Below, piece by piece: positions 35,133 through 45,034 of a DNA stretch of 64,000 nucleotides. Numbering within the stretch: position 1 is the first letter of the stretch; each line of letters opens with the position of its first letter. A program made the position numbers and the translations under genes. The DNA is from Chryseobacterium sp. T16E-39 (GTDB lineage: Bacteria > Bacteroidota > Bacteroidia > Flavobacteriales > Weeksellaceae): positions 2,232,001-2,296,000 of the forward strand of contig NZ_CP022282.1 in assembly GCF_002216065.1 (NCBI RefSeq), given 5' to 3'. A model generated the notes under the pieces. It was not told the DNA's origin. It saw only the letters and a program-made list of their open reading frames with translations, and did not search any database.

Positions 35133-36758
35133 ATGAAAAAACTCTTCTCGAGTGCATTTTCGTTATGCACAATTCTGAGCCTCTCCGCTCAGGAAGTAAT
35201 ATGGCAGAAGGATATTAAATCCAATACTCAGGATTTTCTAAGCCAGGTTACGACGACCATTGATCAGCAGTATTTGATTACAGGAAGCGCTATACAAGAA
35301 GGAAGCCAGAAGAAGGAAGCTGGAAGTAATGCCAAGCAAAATAATGGGTATGATTTTCATTTGGTGAAACTGAATCAGCAAGGAGATCAGGTTTGGGAAA
35401 AGTACTTTGCGGGAAACAACCATGATTATCTATCAGCCACCGTGACCACCCAAGATGGTGGATTCCTTATTTCAGGCACCTCGCAATCGGGGAAAGGATT
35501 GGATAAAAAGGACAACTCAAAAGGAGGATCTGATATCTGGATCATCAGAATCAATGAGTTTGGAGATGAGCTTTGGCAAAAAACATTAGGAACTTCTGCG
35601 GATGAAGAAGCTAAAGCCGTTATTCAAACAACTGATTTAGGATTTTTTGTAGCAGGAACTTTCGGCTCTGCTCAGGATTCCAAAATAAAAGGATATGGTT
35701 CGAAAGATGTTTTGATCGTCAAATTGGATAAGAACGGAAAAGAAATTTCGCAATTGGTTTTAGGAGGCAGAGGATTAGACGAGGTTGAAAAAATGATTCC
35801 AACCAAGGATGGCGGAGCATTATTAGGAATTTATTCGAGAAGTTCCGAGTTTCGGGTTTCGGGTTCCGAAGGTCAAAGCTCAACTCCAGAAACCTCGAAT
35901 CATGTATCTCGCTATCCAAAAACCACCAGCAATGAAGGCGAAGGAGACTATTGGGTTGTAAAACTCAGCAAAGATGGAAAAGTAGAATGGGAAAAGAATT
36001 TTGGAGGCAAAGGAGATGATCATTTAAGAACACTAGCTTTGACATCAAGTGGCTTCTTAATTGGAGGAGAATCCAGATCGGAAAGATCAGGAAACAAGAC
36101 CGTTGGAATTGAAGAAGGAACAGATCTTTGGCTAATCTCTTTAAATGAAAAAGGAGATGAGAAGTGGCAGAAATCCTACAATTTCAAAAATAGAGATGTC
36201 TTAATGGGAATGAGTGTAATTCATTCAGCAGACGATAAGACATCCAAAGGAATTTTACTTGGTGGATACACTCAGGCTGAAGAACGAATAGAAACCGATG
36301 ATGAAACCTTCTGGATGTTGTATCTGAATCAGGACGGGCAGGAGCAGTGGAGAAAATATGTGAGTGGAGACTCGAGACGAAGAGAAGAGAGACTTTCTGA
36401 TATTAAACTCAACAGAGATGGATCAATCATTTTAGCGGGAACCAGTGCAGAGGAATTAGGAAAGGAGAACTGGAAGATTATCAAGTTAGGAGATAAACAA
36501 TTGGATCAGCTGATCGAGAAACATGATATCAAGATCTATCCGAACCCGGTATCTGATTATGCCTATGTCGAAATAGGATTTGACTTTAAAGACGCAGATA
36601 TTACCCTTTACGATATGGGAGGAAGACAGCTTCAAAATATAAAAACCAAGAATAAAGTGACGAAGATCAATACCCAACCTTTGATTCAAGGAGCATATCT
36701 CGTAGCCATAAAAACAGATACCAATAAAACGGCAAATGCCAAACTGATTAAAAAATAA
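35133..36758 (+). CDS. T9SS type A sorting-domain protein with beta-propeller-like repeats
   Basis: A 541-residue secreted protein: signal peptide (MKKLFSSAFSLCTILSLSAQ), at least six repeats of the kind DIWIIRINEFGDELWQKTLGG (bladed beta-propeller texture) and a C-terminal type IX sorting domain (DIKIYPNPVSDYAYVEI...GAYLVAIKTDTNKTANAKLIKK). The type IX system would export and anchor it at the cell surface. Residues about 239-268 are an irregular Ser/Thr/Pro insertion whose DNA (35848-35915) resembles an intergenic TTCGGG-type repeat. It is the first of four genes with gaps of 2, 3 and 1 bases, so it presumably serves the RHS proteins. Confidence 0.85.
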   Translation: MKKLFSSAFSLCTILSLSAQEVIWQKDIKSNTQDFLSQVTTTIDQQYLITGSAIQEGSQKKEAGSNAKQNNGYDFHLVKLNQQGDQVWEKYFAGNNHDYLSATVTTQDGGFLISGTSQSGKGLDKKDNSKGGSDIWIIRINEFGDELWQKTLGTSADEEAKAVIQTTDLGFFVAGTFGSAQDSKIKGYGSKDVLIVKLDKNGKEISQLVLGGRGLDEVEKMIPTKDGGALLGIYSRSSEFRVSGSEGQSSTPETSNHVSRYPKTTSNEGEGDYWVVKLSKDGKVEWEKNFGGKGDDHLRTLALTSSGFLIGGESRSERSGNKTVGIEEGTDLWLISLNEKGDEKWQKSYNFKNRDVLMGMSVIHSADDKTSKGILLGGYTQAEERIETDDETFWMLYLNQDGQEQWRKYVSGDSRRREERLSDIKLNRDGSIILAGTSAEELGKENWKIIKLGDKQLDQLIEKHDIKIYPNPVSDYAYVEIGFDFKDADITLYDMGGRQLQNIKTKNKVTKINTQPLIQGAYLVAIKTDTNKTANAKLIKK

Positions 36759-36760
36759 CT

Positions 36761-39700
36761 ATGAAAAATTATATAAAAAAAGCTTTACCCACTGTGTTAA
36801 GTTTTTTATCCATTTCTTTTTATGCACAGGATTACAATAGTCTGTTTTCCTCTAAAGGGGCTGGAGATGGAACGGATGCTTTTAATATTGTCCCTCCTTC
36901 TCCGGAATCATTTTTCAGAACACAATTTGGGAATCTGAATTTCAATGAGTTTAAAGGATCTCCTAATATACAGATTCCAATATATGAGATTAAAGACGGT
37001 ATCCTGAAGCTTCCGGTAACCTTAAACTATTCCAAAGCAGGCGTTAAGGTGAATGACATCCCCAATAGCACTGGAATGAACTGGCTCTTAGATACCGGTG
37101 GTATTATTACCAGAACGATTTATGATCTTGCAGACGAAGCAGCATCACAAAGGCTGGTATTAAATTCTACGGAATTGGGTAATCTTTCATCCCAGGCAGG
37201 TGCGCAGGATCTGGGAGTTTATTCCCATGATATATCCACCTCAATAGATAATGAAATTGACGTATTTAATTATTCAATACCTGGGTATAGTGGAAGCTTT
37301 TATTTAGATAAAAATTTCAATCCTGTCCTTTTAACTCAGGATTATAATCTTAAGATTGAAGCTGTAGATAATAATTTTAAAGTAAGCAAGTCCTTTATAA
37401 TCACTACGTATAACGGAACAAAATATACCTTTGGAGGAGTTGGAGCTACCGAAAGAACATGGGTAAGATTACAAGGCACCCGTACCGGGATTACCAGCTT
37501 TTATTTAAAAACGATCGAAGATCTTTCCCATAATAAAATTGAATTCACTTACAATCAGGTGAGTTCAAAGATAATTCCATTAGGTGAACAGGAAACAGGG
37601 TTGCTACAAGCTCTGGATTTCCCATATGTGGATGCTGGTAGTGGGCAAACATATACAACAAATGCTCCATCTACTTCCGCGATCGGAACTTCAGGTAAAG
37701 TTTTAAATATAGCAGAGTCTAAATTTCTTGATAAAATTACTGCCGGAAATGAGGTCATCCAATTCAATTACATCACGGAAGCAAACAGTCCTTTCCAAAA
37801 AATAGGAAATATTGTAATTTCCCAGAATGGGGTGAATGCAAAGAAAATAACTTTTGATTACATTAATAGCAGCGGCACAACAGTCAGTGAAAAAAGATTT
37901 TTCCTGACATCTGTTAAAGAATATGCTGTCAAAAATAACGCAGACACTTTTATCAGTGAATATGCTTTGGATTATAATAATGCTTTAGATCTTCCTAAAA
38001 GACTATCCAGAAGTGTTGATTACCTTGGATACTATAATGGTAAAAACAATACAGCACTATTACCTAATCTGAAATTATTTGGAGAGCAGTATCCTATTTT
38101 TAATTCGAATACCAATTATGCAGACCGAAGACCTAATTTCGATTACGCAAAGTTAGGAACTTTAAGATCTATTACGTACCCTACAAAAGGAAAGACGATG
38201 TTCGAATATGAGTCAATACAGGCGAAAGTTCCCATCAATTATATTGGTGATTGTGTCATTGGAAATACCAATTATGTAAACCTCCCTTATGTAGATCAGA
38301 ACGATTGGCTCCCATTAACCAATGAATCAACATTTACCCACTATGTTTCAACGATAGATGGAAATACCACCAATGCCCAAATTACTTTGATGCTTCATTC
38401 GGACAAGGAAATTAATCAACCTAATAAGGCAAATGCATTGTTTGAAATTACAGATCTGGCAACCAATCAGGTGATCTTTAGCAAGACTATCACTGTGATA
38501 AAAATGATTCAGGATATAACCAATACCTATACTGTCCCATTAGCCAATAACAAATCTTACAAATTCAACTTTAAAGTAAAAGATATTTGTTATGAATGTA
38601 ACGGAAATGCACACATAGAATATCCTAATGTCTGGCAAAAAGTAGAGGACTCTAACATCAGGTTAAAAAGGCAATATGATGTTTCTGAGACCGGAACGAT
38701 AAATATTAAAAGGCTTTACTATACAACTTATCAAAATATTAATAGTTTCGATGCTCTCGCTGCACCTTTGCACCCTCAATTTAAATCTTACAGCTACAAT
38801 CAGGTAATGGGGCAAAACGCACCAACTCATGCTGAGCTTGGTTTCGCGTCCACCTATGAAACACTGTTTCATTCAGATATGCAAAGCTCAAGAATCCATT
38901 CAATTCAACAGGACGGAGAAGATACCCTTTTTGATATTAATGATCCTGTATATCCACAGGTGACCATCAGCTATGGTGGAGATAATTTTGAAAAGGGAGG
39001 AGAAGAAAAAACATTTGATATGAAGGCTTATACTGTCCCTAATGCTTTCGGTTTAAGACTTCCAAATGCTCAAGGAATGGCCCCTAATAGTCAGGTGGAT
39101 AATACGAGCGCTTTAAACTTATTAATATCTACTGCTGAAAACACCCTGTATAAGCAACTGCCATTAGGTAATATCCAAGGGAAATTAATTTCCCACCGTA
39201 TATTCAATAATAAAAATGGAAGTTTATTCGTAAAGAACAGTATTGAAAATGAGTATAATGCAATCATGGGAAATAATGCTGTTTACAGTCTTGCCGGCAT
39301 TAAGCTTTATCCTTATGTAGTTCTCCCTCCCGGAGTTGATGAATCTACCTCATTAGATAATTTCTACATCGGACAATATAGGTTTCCTACCTATTCTGCC
39401 TTTCCCAGTACAACTAAAACGACAGAATATTTAGAAGATGTACCCGTGAGTGTTACAGATGACAGTTTGTATAAAAAATTGACTACAACAACCAATTTTA
39501 CGTATGATAGTTTAGATAAACAGCTTTCAAAAAATACTGTACTGAATTCTGACGCAAGTATTCAGGAAATAACGTATCTGTATGCCCGTGAAAAAAACAA
39601 CCAAAAACTAATCAATGCCAATATGATAGGTATTCCTTTAGAGACAAAGGTTGTTGAAAAACAAAATGCAGGAGATGCAGGAAAAGTAGTTTCCAGAACG

Positions 39701-40225
39701 GAAACAATGTATGACACTCTTAATAGCTATCTTCCAAGTTCTGTATTGTCTGATAATATTCTGAACAGTACCCCTTCTACGGATATCACCTATGACTGGT
39801 ACGATCCTAAAGGCCATCTCCTTCAGTATACACCCAAAAGCGGTATCCCGGTTACCATAATCTGGGGATATAAAAGTTCTCAGCCTATCGCTAAAATAGA
39901 AGGTATTGATTACAGAAGTTTATCAGGCGTTGCTCAAACTTATATTACACAAATTATGAACGCTTCAGACGCGGATGCTGTCGATCCGACAAAAGAAGGC
40001 GACCTTCTTACAGCCTTGGATGCTTTTAGAAAGAATCCTGATCTCTCCGCATATCAGATCTCCACCTATACCTATGATCCATTGATTGGTCTCACCAGTA
40101 TTACGCCACCTTCAGGGATCAGAGAAGTATACGTTTATGATTCAGCTAACCGCCTGGTAGAAATAAGACAGGGTTCCAAAACAGGAAATATTTTGAAGGA
40201 ATTCAAATACAATTATAAAAACTAA
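36761..40225 (+). CDS. Large secreted RHS-partner protein
   Basis: An 1154-residue exported protein (signal peptide to about residue 22, ending FYAQ). The body begins with a Bacteroidetes-specific region (LPVTLNYSKAGVKVND, NSTGMNWLLDTGGIITR), is Asn/Tyr/Thr-rich, and ends with YD-like repeats: YDWYDPKGHLLQYT, YTYDPLIGLTSITPP, YVYDSANRLVEIRQ. It probably provides the N-terminal half of an RHS shell, with the following gene supplying the rest. It starts two bases after the T9SS-protein stop codon. No enzymatic motif is seen. Confidence 0.78.
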   Translation: MKNYIKKALPTVLSFLSISFYAQDYNSLFSSKGAGDGTDAFNIVPPSPESFFRTQFGNLNFNEFKGSPNIQIPIYEIKDGILKLPVTLNYSKAGVKVNDIPNSTGMNWLLDTGGIITRTIYDLADEAASQRLVLNSTELGNLSSQAGAQDLGVYSHDISTSIDNEIDVFNYSIPGYSGSFYLDKNFNPVLLTQDYNLKIEAVDNNFKVSKSFIITTYNGTKYTFGGVGATERTWVRLQGTRTGITSFYLKTIEDLSHNKIEFTYNQVSSKIIPLGEQETGLLQALDFPYVDAGSGQTYTTNAPSTSAIGTSGKVLNIAESKFLDKITAGNEVIQFNYITEANSPFQKIGNIVISQNGVNAKKITFDYINSSGTTVSEKRFFLTSVKEYAVKNNADTFISEYALDYNNALDLPKRLSRSVDYLGYYNGKNNTALLPNLKLFGEQYPIFNSNTNYADRRPNFDYAKLGTLRSITYPTKGKTMFEYESIQAKVPINYIGDCVIGNTNYVNLPYVDQNDWLPLTNESTFTHYVSTIDGNTTNAQITLMLHSDKEINQPNKANALFEITDLATNQVIFSKTITVIKMIQDITNTYTVPLANNKSYKFNFKVKDICYECNGNAHIEYPNVWQKVEDSNIRLKRQYDVSETGTINIKRLYYTTYQNINSFDALAAPLHPQFKSYSYNQVMGQNAPTHAELGFASTYETLFHSDMQSSRIHSIQQDGEDTLFDINDPVYPQVTISYGGDNFEKGGEEKTFDMKAYTVPNAFGLRLPNAQGMAPNSQVDNTSALNLLISTAENTLYKQLPLGNIQGKLISHRIFNNKNGSLFVKNSIENEYNAIMGNNAVYSLAGIKLYPYVVLPPGVDESTSLDNFYIGQYRFPTYSAFPSTTKTTEYLEDVPVSVTDDSLYKKLTTTTNFTYDSLDKQLSKNTVLNSDASIQEITYLYAREKNNQKLINANMIGIPLETKVVEKQNAGDAGKVVSRTETMYDTLNSYLPSSVLSDNILNSTPSTDITYDWYDPKGHLLQYTPKSGIPVTIIWGYKSSQPIAKIEGIDYRSLSGVAQTYITQIMNASDADAVDPTKEGDLLTALDAFRKNPDLSAYQISTYTYDPLIGLTSITPPSGIREVYVYDSANRLVEIRQGSKTGNILKEFKYNYKN

Positions 40226-40228
40226 GAC

Positions 40229-43200
40229 ATGATGAAAAGAATTTTAACACTCATGAGTCTGTGGTCGGCAGCAGGATTTACCTATGCCCAAACCTTACCA
40301 GCCTCAGAAAACTATATACAGTCCAGAACTTATCTTGATTCTGTACAGGCAAGCAGCACCAGTGCGAGACAAATCAATACAGTGCAGTATTTTGATGGAT
40401 TGGGAAGACCGAAACAGGTGGTTAATGTAAAAGCATCCCCATTAGGAAGAGATCTCGTAACTCCTATTCAGTATGATGGTTTTGGAAGACAGACCAGAGA
40501 TTATCTTCCGGTTCCGCAGCTTTCCACCAATGGCGGAGTTCTTTACACACAGACTCCAAATGTATCTGATTTCCCTGTGGGAGATCCTGCAGGGATCTAT
40601 CCCGGGGAGAGGGCTTTTTCTGAGAAAACGCTGGAAAATTCTCCTTTAGATAAAATATTGGATCAGAAGCAGGTCGGAATCGCGTGGGCAGCAAAACCTG
40701 TTGTGTTTGGTTATTTAATTAATACTGCAACGGATGTCAGAAGATATACTACCATTACCACTCCAGTGGAAAACAGAACCGATTATAAGCTCACAGTTGC
40801 ACCCAATGACACGAATACAGCAAACGGTTATTACAAAGCCAATCAATTGTATAGAAATTCTGTAAAAGATGAAGATGGTAATGAAACTATAGAATTTAAA
40901 AATGGAAAGGGTCAGGTTGTTTTAGTAAGAAAAGTTATTAATGCAACAGATAATGCAGATACTTATTATGTTTATAATGAGTATGGACAGCTTGCATTTG
41001 TGATTCCCCCAAAAGCTTCGTTTAGCATTAAGGGCCTGGTAGCAGGGACAACCATTACAGGAGCTGTGTTAACTGATCTATGTTACCAGTATCGTTATGA
41101 TGGTAAAAACAGGTTGGTAGAAAAGAAACTTCCCGGAAAAGGATGGGAATTCATGGTATACAATAAGGCGGATCAACTTGTTATGACCAAAGATGTTAAA
41201 CTTGCAGGTAAAAACCAATGGCTGTTTACAAAATATGACCAGTTTGGAAGAGTTGTTTATACAGGACTTATTAATAATCCAGGAAGCAGACTGAGCTTAC
41301 AGAATGCCGTAGATACGAATGCCAATATCTATGAGACAAGAAGTACAACCGCATTTACCCTTAATGGGATGCCTGTCTATTATTCTACCGTAGCTTCGCC
41401 GGTAAGTAATGTAGCTCAAATCCTTAGCATTAATTATTACGATACTTATCCCCCAGGGACACCCGCTGCTCCCAATACTTTTGGTCAGAAACTTCTTACG
41501 GATAACCCTGGCGGCAAAGTAACAACTAAAGGACTTCCTACTGCTTCTTACGTGAAGAATATTGAAGATGACAACTGGACAAAAAATTACAATTATTATG
41601 ATAAGAAAGGAAGAGTAACAGGGACTTACTCTATTAATCATTTAGGTGGCTACACTCAGACAGAAACTGAGTTTGATTTTGCAGGTGCTGCCAAACGCTC
41701 TAACACCACTCACCTCAGGAAGCAGGGAGAAATAGCTGTGCTCGTGAAAGAACGCTTTGTCTATGATGCGCAAAACAGGCTAAAACAACATTATCACCAG
41801 GTAGACAATAATCCCGAAGAGTTATTGACAGACAATACCTACAACGAACTTTCACAGCTAAGCACTAAAAAAGTAGGCAATAATCTTCAAAGCATTGACT
41901 ATGCTTATAACATCAGAGGTTGGATGACGGATATCAATAAAAACCAGATGTCTGTTGCTGATCTAGGAGGAAAGCTGTTTGCCTATAAAATTAAATACAA
42001 CCAGAAAGAAGGAATTACCAACCCCGACTCAGTTTTATTTTCCGGTAAAAATGTTGAAGCTAAATACAATGGTAATATAGCAGAAGTAGACTGGAGATCG
42101 GTAGAAACTATTGGAGCGAACCCATCTCTCACTCCCAAACGTTACGGCTACGTGTATGATGCATTAAACAGATTAACGGCAGGATATTATCAAAATCCTA
42201 ATAATCCCACCAGCAAAGAAAATACAGAATCATTAGCCTATGATTTGAATGGGAACATTACCACCCTTTACAGAACCTCTGTAATGCAGGGAACAATTGC
42301 CACAAAAATTGATGATTTAGTCTATACTTATGCAGGAAACCAGGCCACAACCATTAAAGATAACAGTGCAAACAAAACTGGTTACGAAGGCATAGCAGGT
42401 CTTCCGATCACTTATGATCTCAATGGGAATATGGAAACAATGGCTGATAAATCTATTTCAGGTATTGTATACAACTATTTAAATTTACCCAATAAACTTA
42501 CCATAGATAAAGGAACGCAGGTTGCCGAAATTTCCACTAAATATAGTTCTGATGGAACGAAGCTGAGAAAAGAAAACTACACTTCTTTTACCGGAGTTGC
42601 AGGTACAACGTGGTCAAAAATAATTACAGATTACCTGGATGGATTTCAGTATTTGAATCAAACCAGTTCTGAGGGAAGTGGTGGAAGCACCGAGTTGATG
42701 ACAGACAATCTTGAAACATCAAGAGCATTGGAAATGGAGGCTTATTCTCCGGAACCGGTAAACAATAAGAATGTTTTAAGTTCAAAGAATCCTGAGCTTC
42801 AGTTTTTTCCAACCGCAGAAGGATTTTATGATTACACAAAAGATCAGTATATTTACCAGTATAAAGATCATTTAGGAAATGTGAGAATTAGTTTTGCAAG
42901 AAACAGCGCAGGTGCTCTTGAAATTACAGATTCTAATGACTATTATCCGTTTGGAATGAATCATTTAAAAACCGGAAATTCATTCTTTAGCCCAAGTGCT
43001 TATATGAATTATAAGTATAATGGTAAGGAGCTCCAAGAGACAGGAATGTATGATTATGGAGCCAGGATGTATATGGCTGATATTGGAAGATGGGGAGTTG
43101 TGGATCTGTTGGCGGAGAAGTATCAGCCTTTCAGTGGCTACAATTACGTTTTGGGTAATCCTATTAGTAATGTAGATCCAGATGGCATGGAGGTTAAACA

Positions 43201-43843
43201 TGATTTTCAAATTTTAAAAAATGGAGAAGTTAAGTTGATTAAAGAAACAGAAAGTAAATCAGATACTTTATATGCTAGTAATGATAAAGGTGAGGTAGAT
43301 AAAAGTAAGGGTAGTGTTACTGTAAAAAAGGCAGAAAAGGAAGACGCAACAATTATATCCAATTTAGCAACGAATAGAAAAGATGAGTTTGGATTTAAGG
43401 GCCCAGATTTACGAATAGCTATTACTAATAATAGAACAGATGCATTAGATGTTTTTCAATTTGCAGCATTAAACAGTACCAATGAATGGTCCATTCAAAG
43501 CAACACAATTAATGGAAAAAATGAATATGCTTTAGGAACTCAATTAGACCCTGCTGCCTCACCAAACTATTTAGCAATTGATAAATTAGGATATTCTTTA
43601 AAAAATACACTTAATTGGGACATGCATTCTCATGGAAGTCCATTTGGCACAAATGGCCCTTCTTCTGGAGATATAAGTCATTATACAACAAAGACTGCAA
43701 CTAGGTTTCTATTTAGGACTAATGGGAGCGGAAGAGGACAAGTTTATCCATATGGAAAAACCAATGCAACAAGCTCCCTGTTTAAGCAGAGAAATTTCGG
43801 AGATATGGATAGAAAATTTTCAAACTATAGTGATTTTAAATAA
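40229..43843 (+). CDS. RHS polymorphic toxin (DUF6443) with JAMM/JAB-type tip
   Basis: A 1204-residue exported RHS protein: signal peptide (to about 20, ending TYAQ), a DUF6443-like N-terminal part (YFDGLGRPKQVVNVKASP), many YD repeats (for example YDQFGRVVYTG) and the RHS-associated core YDYGARMYMADIGRWG through NPISNVDPDG, ending at residue 986. The last 218 residues (DNA 43187-43843) form the variable tip: WDMHSHG and PSSGD give H1133, H1135 and D1148, with E1086 as candidate catalytic Glu, the arrangement of JAMM/JAB metallopeptidases found in toxin-JAB domains. The tip is visibly more AT-rich than the core. The immunity candidate starts one base after the stop. Confidence 0.88.
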   Translation: MMKRILTLMSLWSAAGFTYAQTLPASENYIQSRTYLDSVQASSTSARQINTVQYFDGLGRPKQVVNVKASPLGRDLVTPIQYDGFGRQTRDYLPVPQLSTNGGVLYTQTPNVSDFPVGDPAGIYPGERAFSEKTLENSPLDKILDQKQVGIAWAAKPVVFGYLINTATDVRRYTTITTPVENRTDYKLTVAPNDTNTANGYYKANQLYRNSVKDEDGNETIEFKNGKGQVVLVRKVINATDNADTYYVYNEYGQLAFVIPPKASFSIKGLVAGTTITGAVLTDLCYQYRYDGKNRLVEKKLPGKGWEFMVYNKADQLVMTKDVKLAGKNQWLFTKYDQFGRVVYTGLINNPGSRLSLQNAVDTNANIYETRSTTAFTLNGMPVYYSTVASPVSNVAQILSINYYDTYPPGTPAAPNTFGQKLLTDNPGGKVTTKGLPTASYVKNIEDDNWTKNYNYYDKKGRVTGTYSINHLGGYTQTETEFDFAGAAKRSNTTHLRKQGEIAVLVKERFVYDAQNRLKQHYHQVDNNPEELLTDNTYNELSQLSTKKVGNNLQSIDYAYNIRGWMTDINKNQMSVADLGGKLFAYKIKYNQKEGITNPDSVLFSGKNVEAKYNGNIAEVDWRSVETIGANPSLTPKRYGYVYDALNRLTAGYYQNPNNPTSKENTESLAYDLNGNITTLYRTSVMQGTIATKIDDLVYTYAGNQATTIKDNSANKTGYEGIAGLPITYDLNGNMETMADKSISGIVYNYLNLPNKLTIDKGTQVAEISTKYSSDGTKLRKENYTSFTGVAGTTWSKIITDYLDGFQYLNQTSSEGSGGSTELMTDNLETSRALEMEAYSPEPVNNKNVLSSKNPELQFFPTAEGFYDYTKDQYIYQYKDHLGNVRISFARNSAGALEITDSNDYYPFGMNHLKTGNSFFSPSAYMNYKYNGKELQETGMYDYGARMYMADIGRWGVVDLLAEKYQPFSGYNYVLGNPISNVDPDGMEVKHDFQILKNGEVKLIKETESKSDTLYASNDKGEVDKSKGSVTVKKAEKEDATIISNLATNRKDEFGFKGPDLRIAITNNRTDALDVFQFAALNSTNEWSIQSNTINGKNEYALGTQLDPAASPNYLAIDKLGYSLKNTLNWDMHSHGSPFGTNGPSSGDISHYTTKTATRFLFRTNGSGRGQVYPYGKTNATSSLFKQRNFGDMDRKFSNYSDFK

Positions 43844-43844
43844 T

Positions 43845-44393
43845 ATGAAATTATTTGTGTTATTTTTATTAATAATTTGCACAGAGGTTAGTGCACAGAG
43901 TAAAAATGCCAATATTTTTTTTGAAAATAAGGCATTGGCAAGAAAGGTTAATAACGTATTATCATTTATTGATATATCAAATACAATTAACTTAAACGAT
44001 TACGGGAAATCTATTATCTATGTTACTGTTGAGCCGGTTAATGAAAGGTATTTTTCTATTAGCTTAAAAAACCAATTACCGACTGTAGATAGAAAACTAT
44101 TTAAATGCTTTAAACTTGAAAATAATAGATTTATAGCATTTGTTGATAAATCTAATATGAATTTTGGACAAAATGAGTTATATAAAAATAATTTTGAAAT
44201 TGGTGCAAAAGAACTAGTTCCTTGTGATGAATTGTTTAAACTCTTAAAAGATAACAAACTACCTAAAATTCCAGAAAATGTTTTCGCATATTCAATTTTT
44301 GAAGATACATTTGTTTATTTGGAAGGGTTGGCAACCTTTGACGCATTACAATACTTAGAGATAGAATATGATTTGAATAAATCAACAAAATAG
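43845..44393 (+). CDS. Immunity protein candidate for the JAMM-type tip
   Basis: A 182-residue protein starting one base after the RHS stop codon (TAA-T-ATG), hence coupled to it. It has a signal peptide (MKLFVLFLLIICTEVSAQ), so it would protect in the periplasm or on the envelope. The mature part is Asn/Lys/Phe-rich with no motif I recognise. The frame continues upstream into the toxin gene but only the ATG at 43845 gives a signal peptide. Position, spacing and AT-rich composition indicate immunity; there is no sequence-family support. Confidence 0.6.
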   Translation: MKLFVLFLLIICTEVSAQSKNANIFFENKALARKVNNVLSFIDISNTINLNDYGKSIIYVTVEPVNERYFSISLKNQLPTVDRKLFKCFKLENNRFIAFVDKSNMNFGQNELYKNNFEIGAKELVPCDELFKLLKDNKLPKIPENVFAYSIFEDTFVYLEGLATFDALQYLEIEYDLNKSTK

Positions 44394-44427
44394 CCCCTTG
44401 CTAGCGCAAGCGTCACGCCCGTAGCCG
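44394..44427. repeat. Short GC-rich repeat-like hairpin
   Basis: CCCCTTGC-TAGC-GCAAGCG directly after the immunity stop, GC-rich amid AT-rich DNA. It resembles the start of the REP elements further on (CCCC...GCTxxC), but the loop differs. Confidence 0.35.
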
Positions 44428-44445
44428 AATAGATAACATACAATT

Positions 44446-44475
44446 AGATTCGAGAAAATATATTTTCTCGAATCT
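44446..44475 (+). terminator. 30-bp perfect palindrome, probable terminator of the RHS operon
   Basis: AGATTCGAGAAAATA is followed directly by its reverse complement, making 30 bases of perfect palindrome, then TTATTTG. It may end the RHS-immunity transcript; as duplex DNA it could also be a recombination or extrusion site. Confidence 0.55.
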
Positions 44476-44629
44476 TTATTTGTAGTATTACACAAACCTG
44501 AAAATAATTTAGGCTGCAAATTTTATAAATGCAATTATAAGCAGTATAAGAAATTAACAAGGTGATAACTAAGAAACTTTGAAAATCTATTTAAATTTGT
44601 ATCCATGAATTTGCACCGAGCGTATCGAT

Positions 44630-44723
44630 CCCCCGCTGCCGCACGAATCCTTTTGTGTGGCATTTTATTCTAATTACTTTTACCAAACTATCTCATTTTA
44701 TATCTTTACCTAAAACATATAAT
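44630..44723 (+). repeat. REP copy 1 with RAYT-upstream sequence
   Basis: CCCCCGCTGCCGCACGAATC, hairpin partner TTGTGTGGCA, and about 60 further bases up to CTAAAACATATAAT. It matches the left flank of the RAYT gene at 46.8 kb, but no transposase follows here. Confidence 0.8.
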
Positions 44724-44929
44724 AATTATAATGAAAAAAAACTGGTATTTGAAGTTGAAGGTAAAGAGACCTGGGATAGTTCTTCAGGAATAGATTACTT
44801 TGAATCGGCTAGTAATATTTGTGGTCTCTATACTTGGCCCTTGCTTGTGCACAAATAAAAATTAGGGAGTCACGAATAAATAGCTCTCAAATAATTAAAG
44901 CTTATGAAGGAAAATTTAAAAAAGATTAA
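44724..44929 (+). pseudogene. Frameshifted cassette remnant behind REP copy 1
   Basis: Two adjacent frames together read like the end of one protein: KLVFEVEGKETWDSSSGIDY...SNICGLY in the first frame (to about 44835), then LALACAQIKIRESRINSSQI...KFKKD and TAA at 44927-44929 in another. No start codon of its own exists; the 5' part is replaced by the REP. I interpret it as a decayed tip or immunity gene cut by the REP. The family is unknown. Confidence 0.35.
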
Positions 44930-45034
44930 ATAGTTCTTGTATTATGTATTCTTTTATTGAATTTTGGATATCCTGCATACCAAAAGAAGGAATTTTTATA
45001 ATTACGTAGAAAAAATAATTTAATTTGAAAATCA

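Noticed and set aside
44655..44858. 67-codon frame starting inside REP copy 1 taken as a gene
   Set aside because: Its first third is translation of the REP itself; the rest is better read as a frameshifted remnant.
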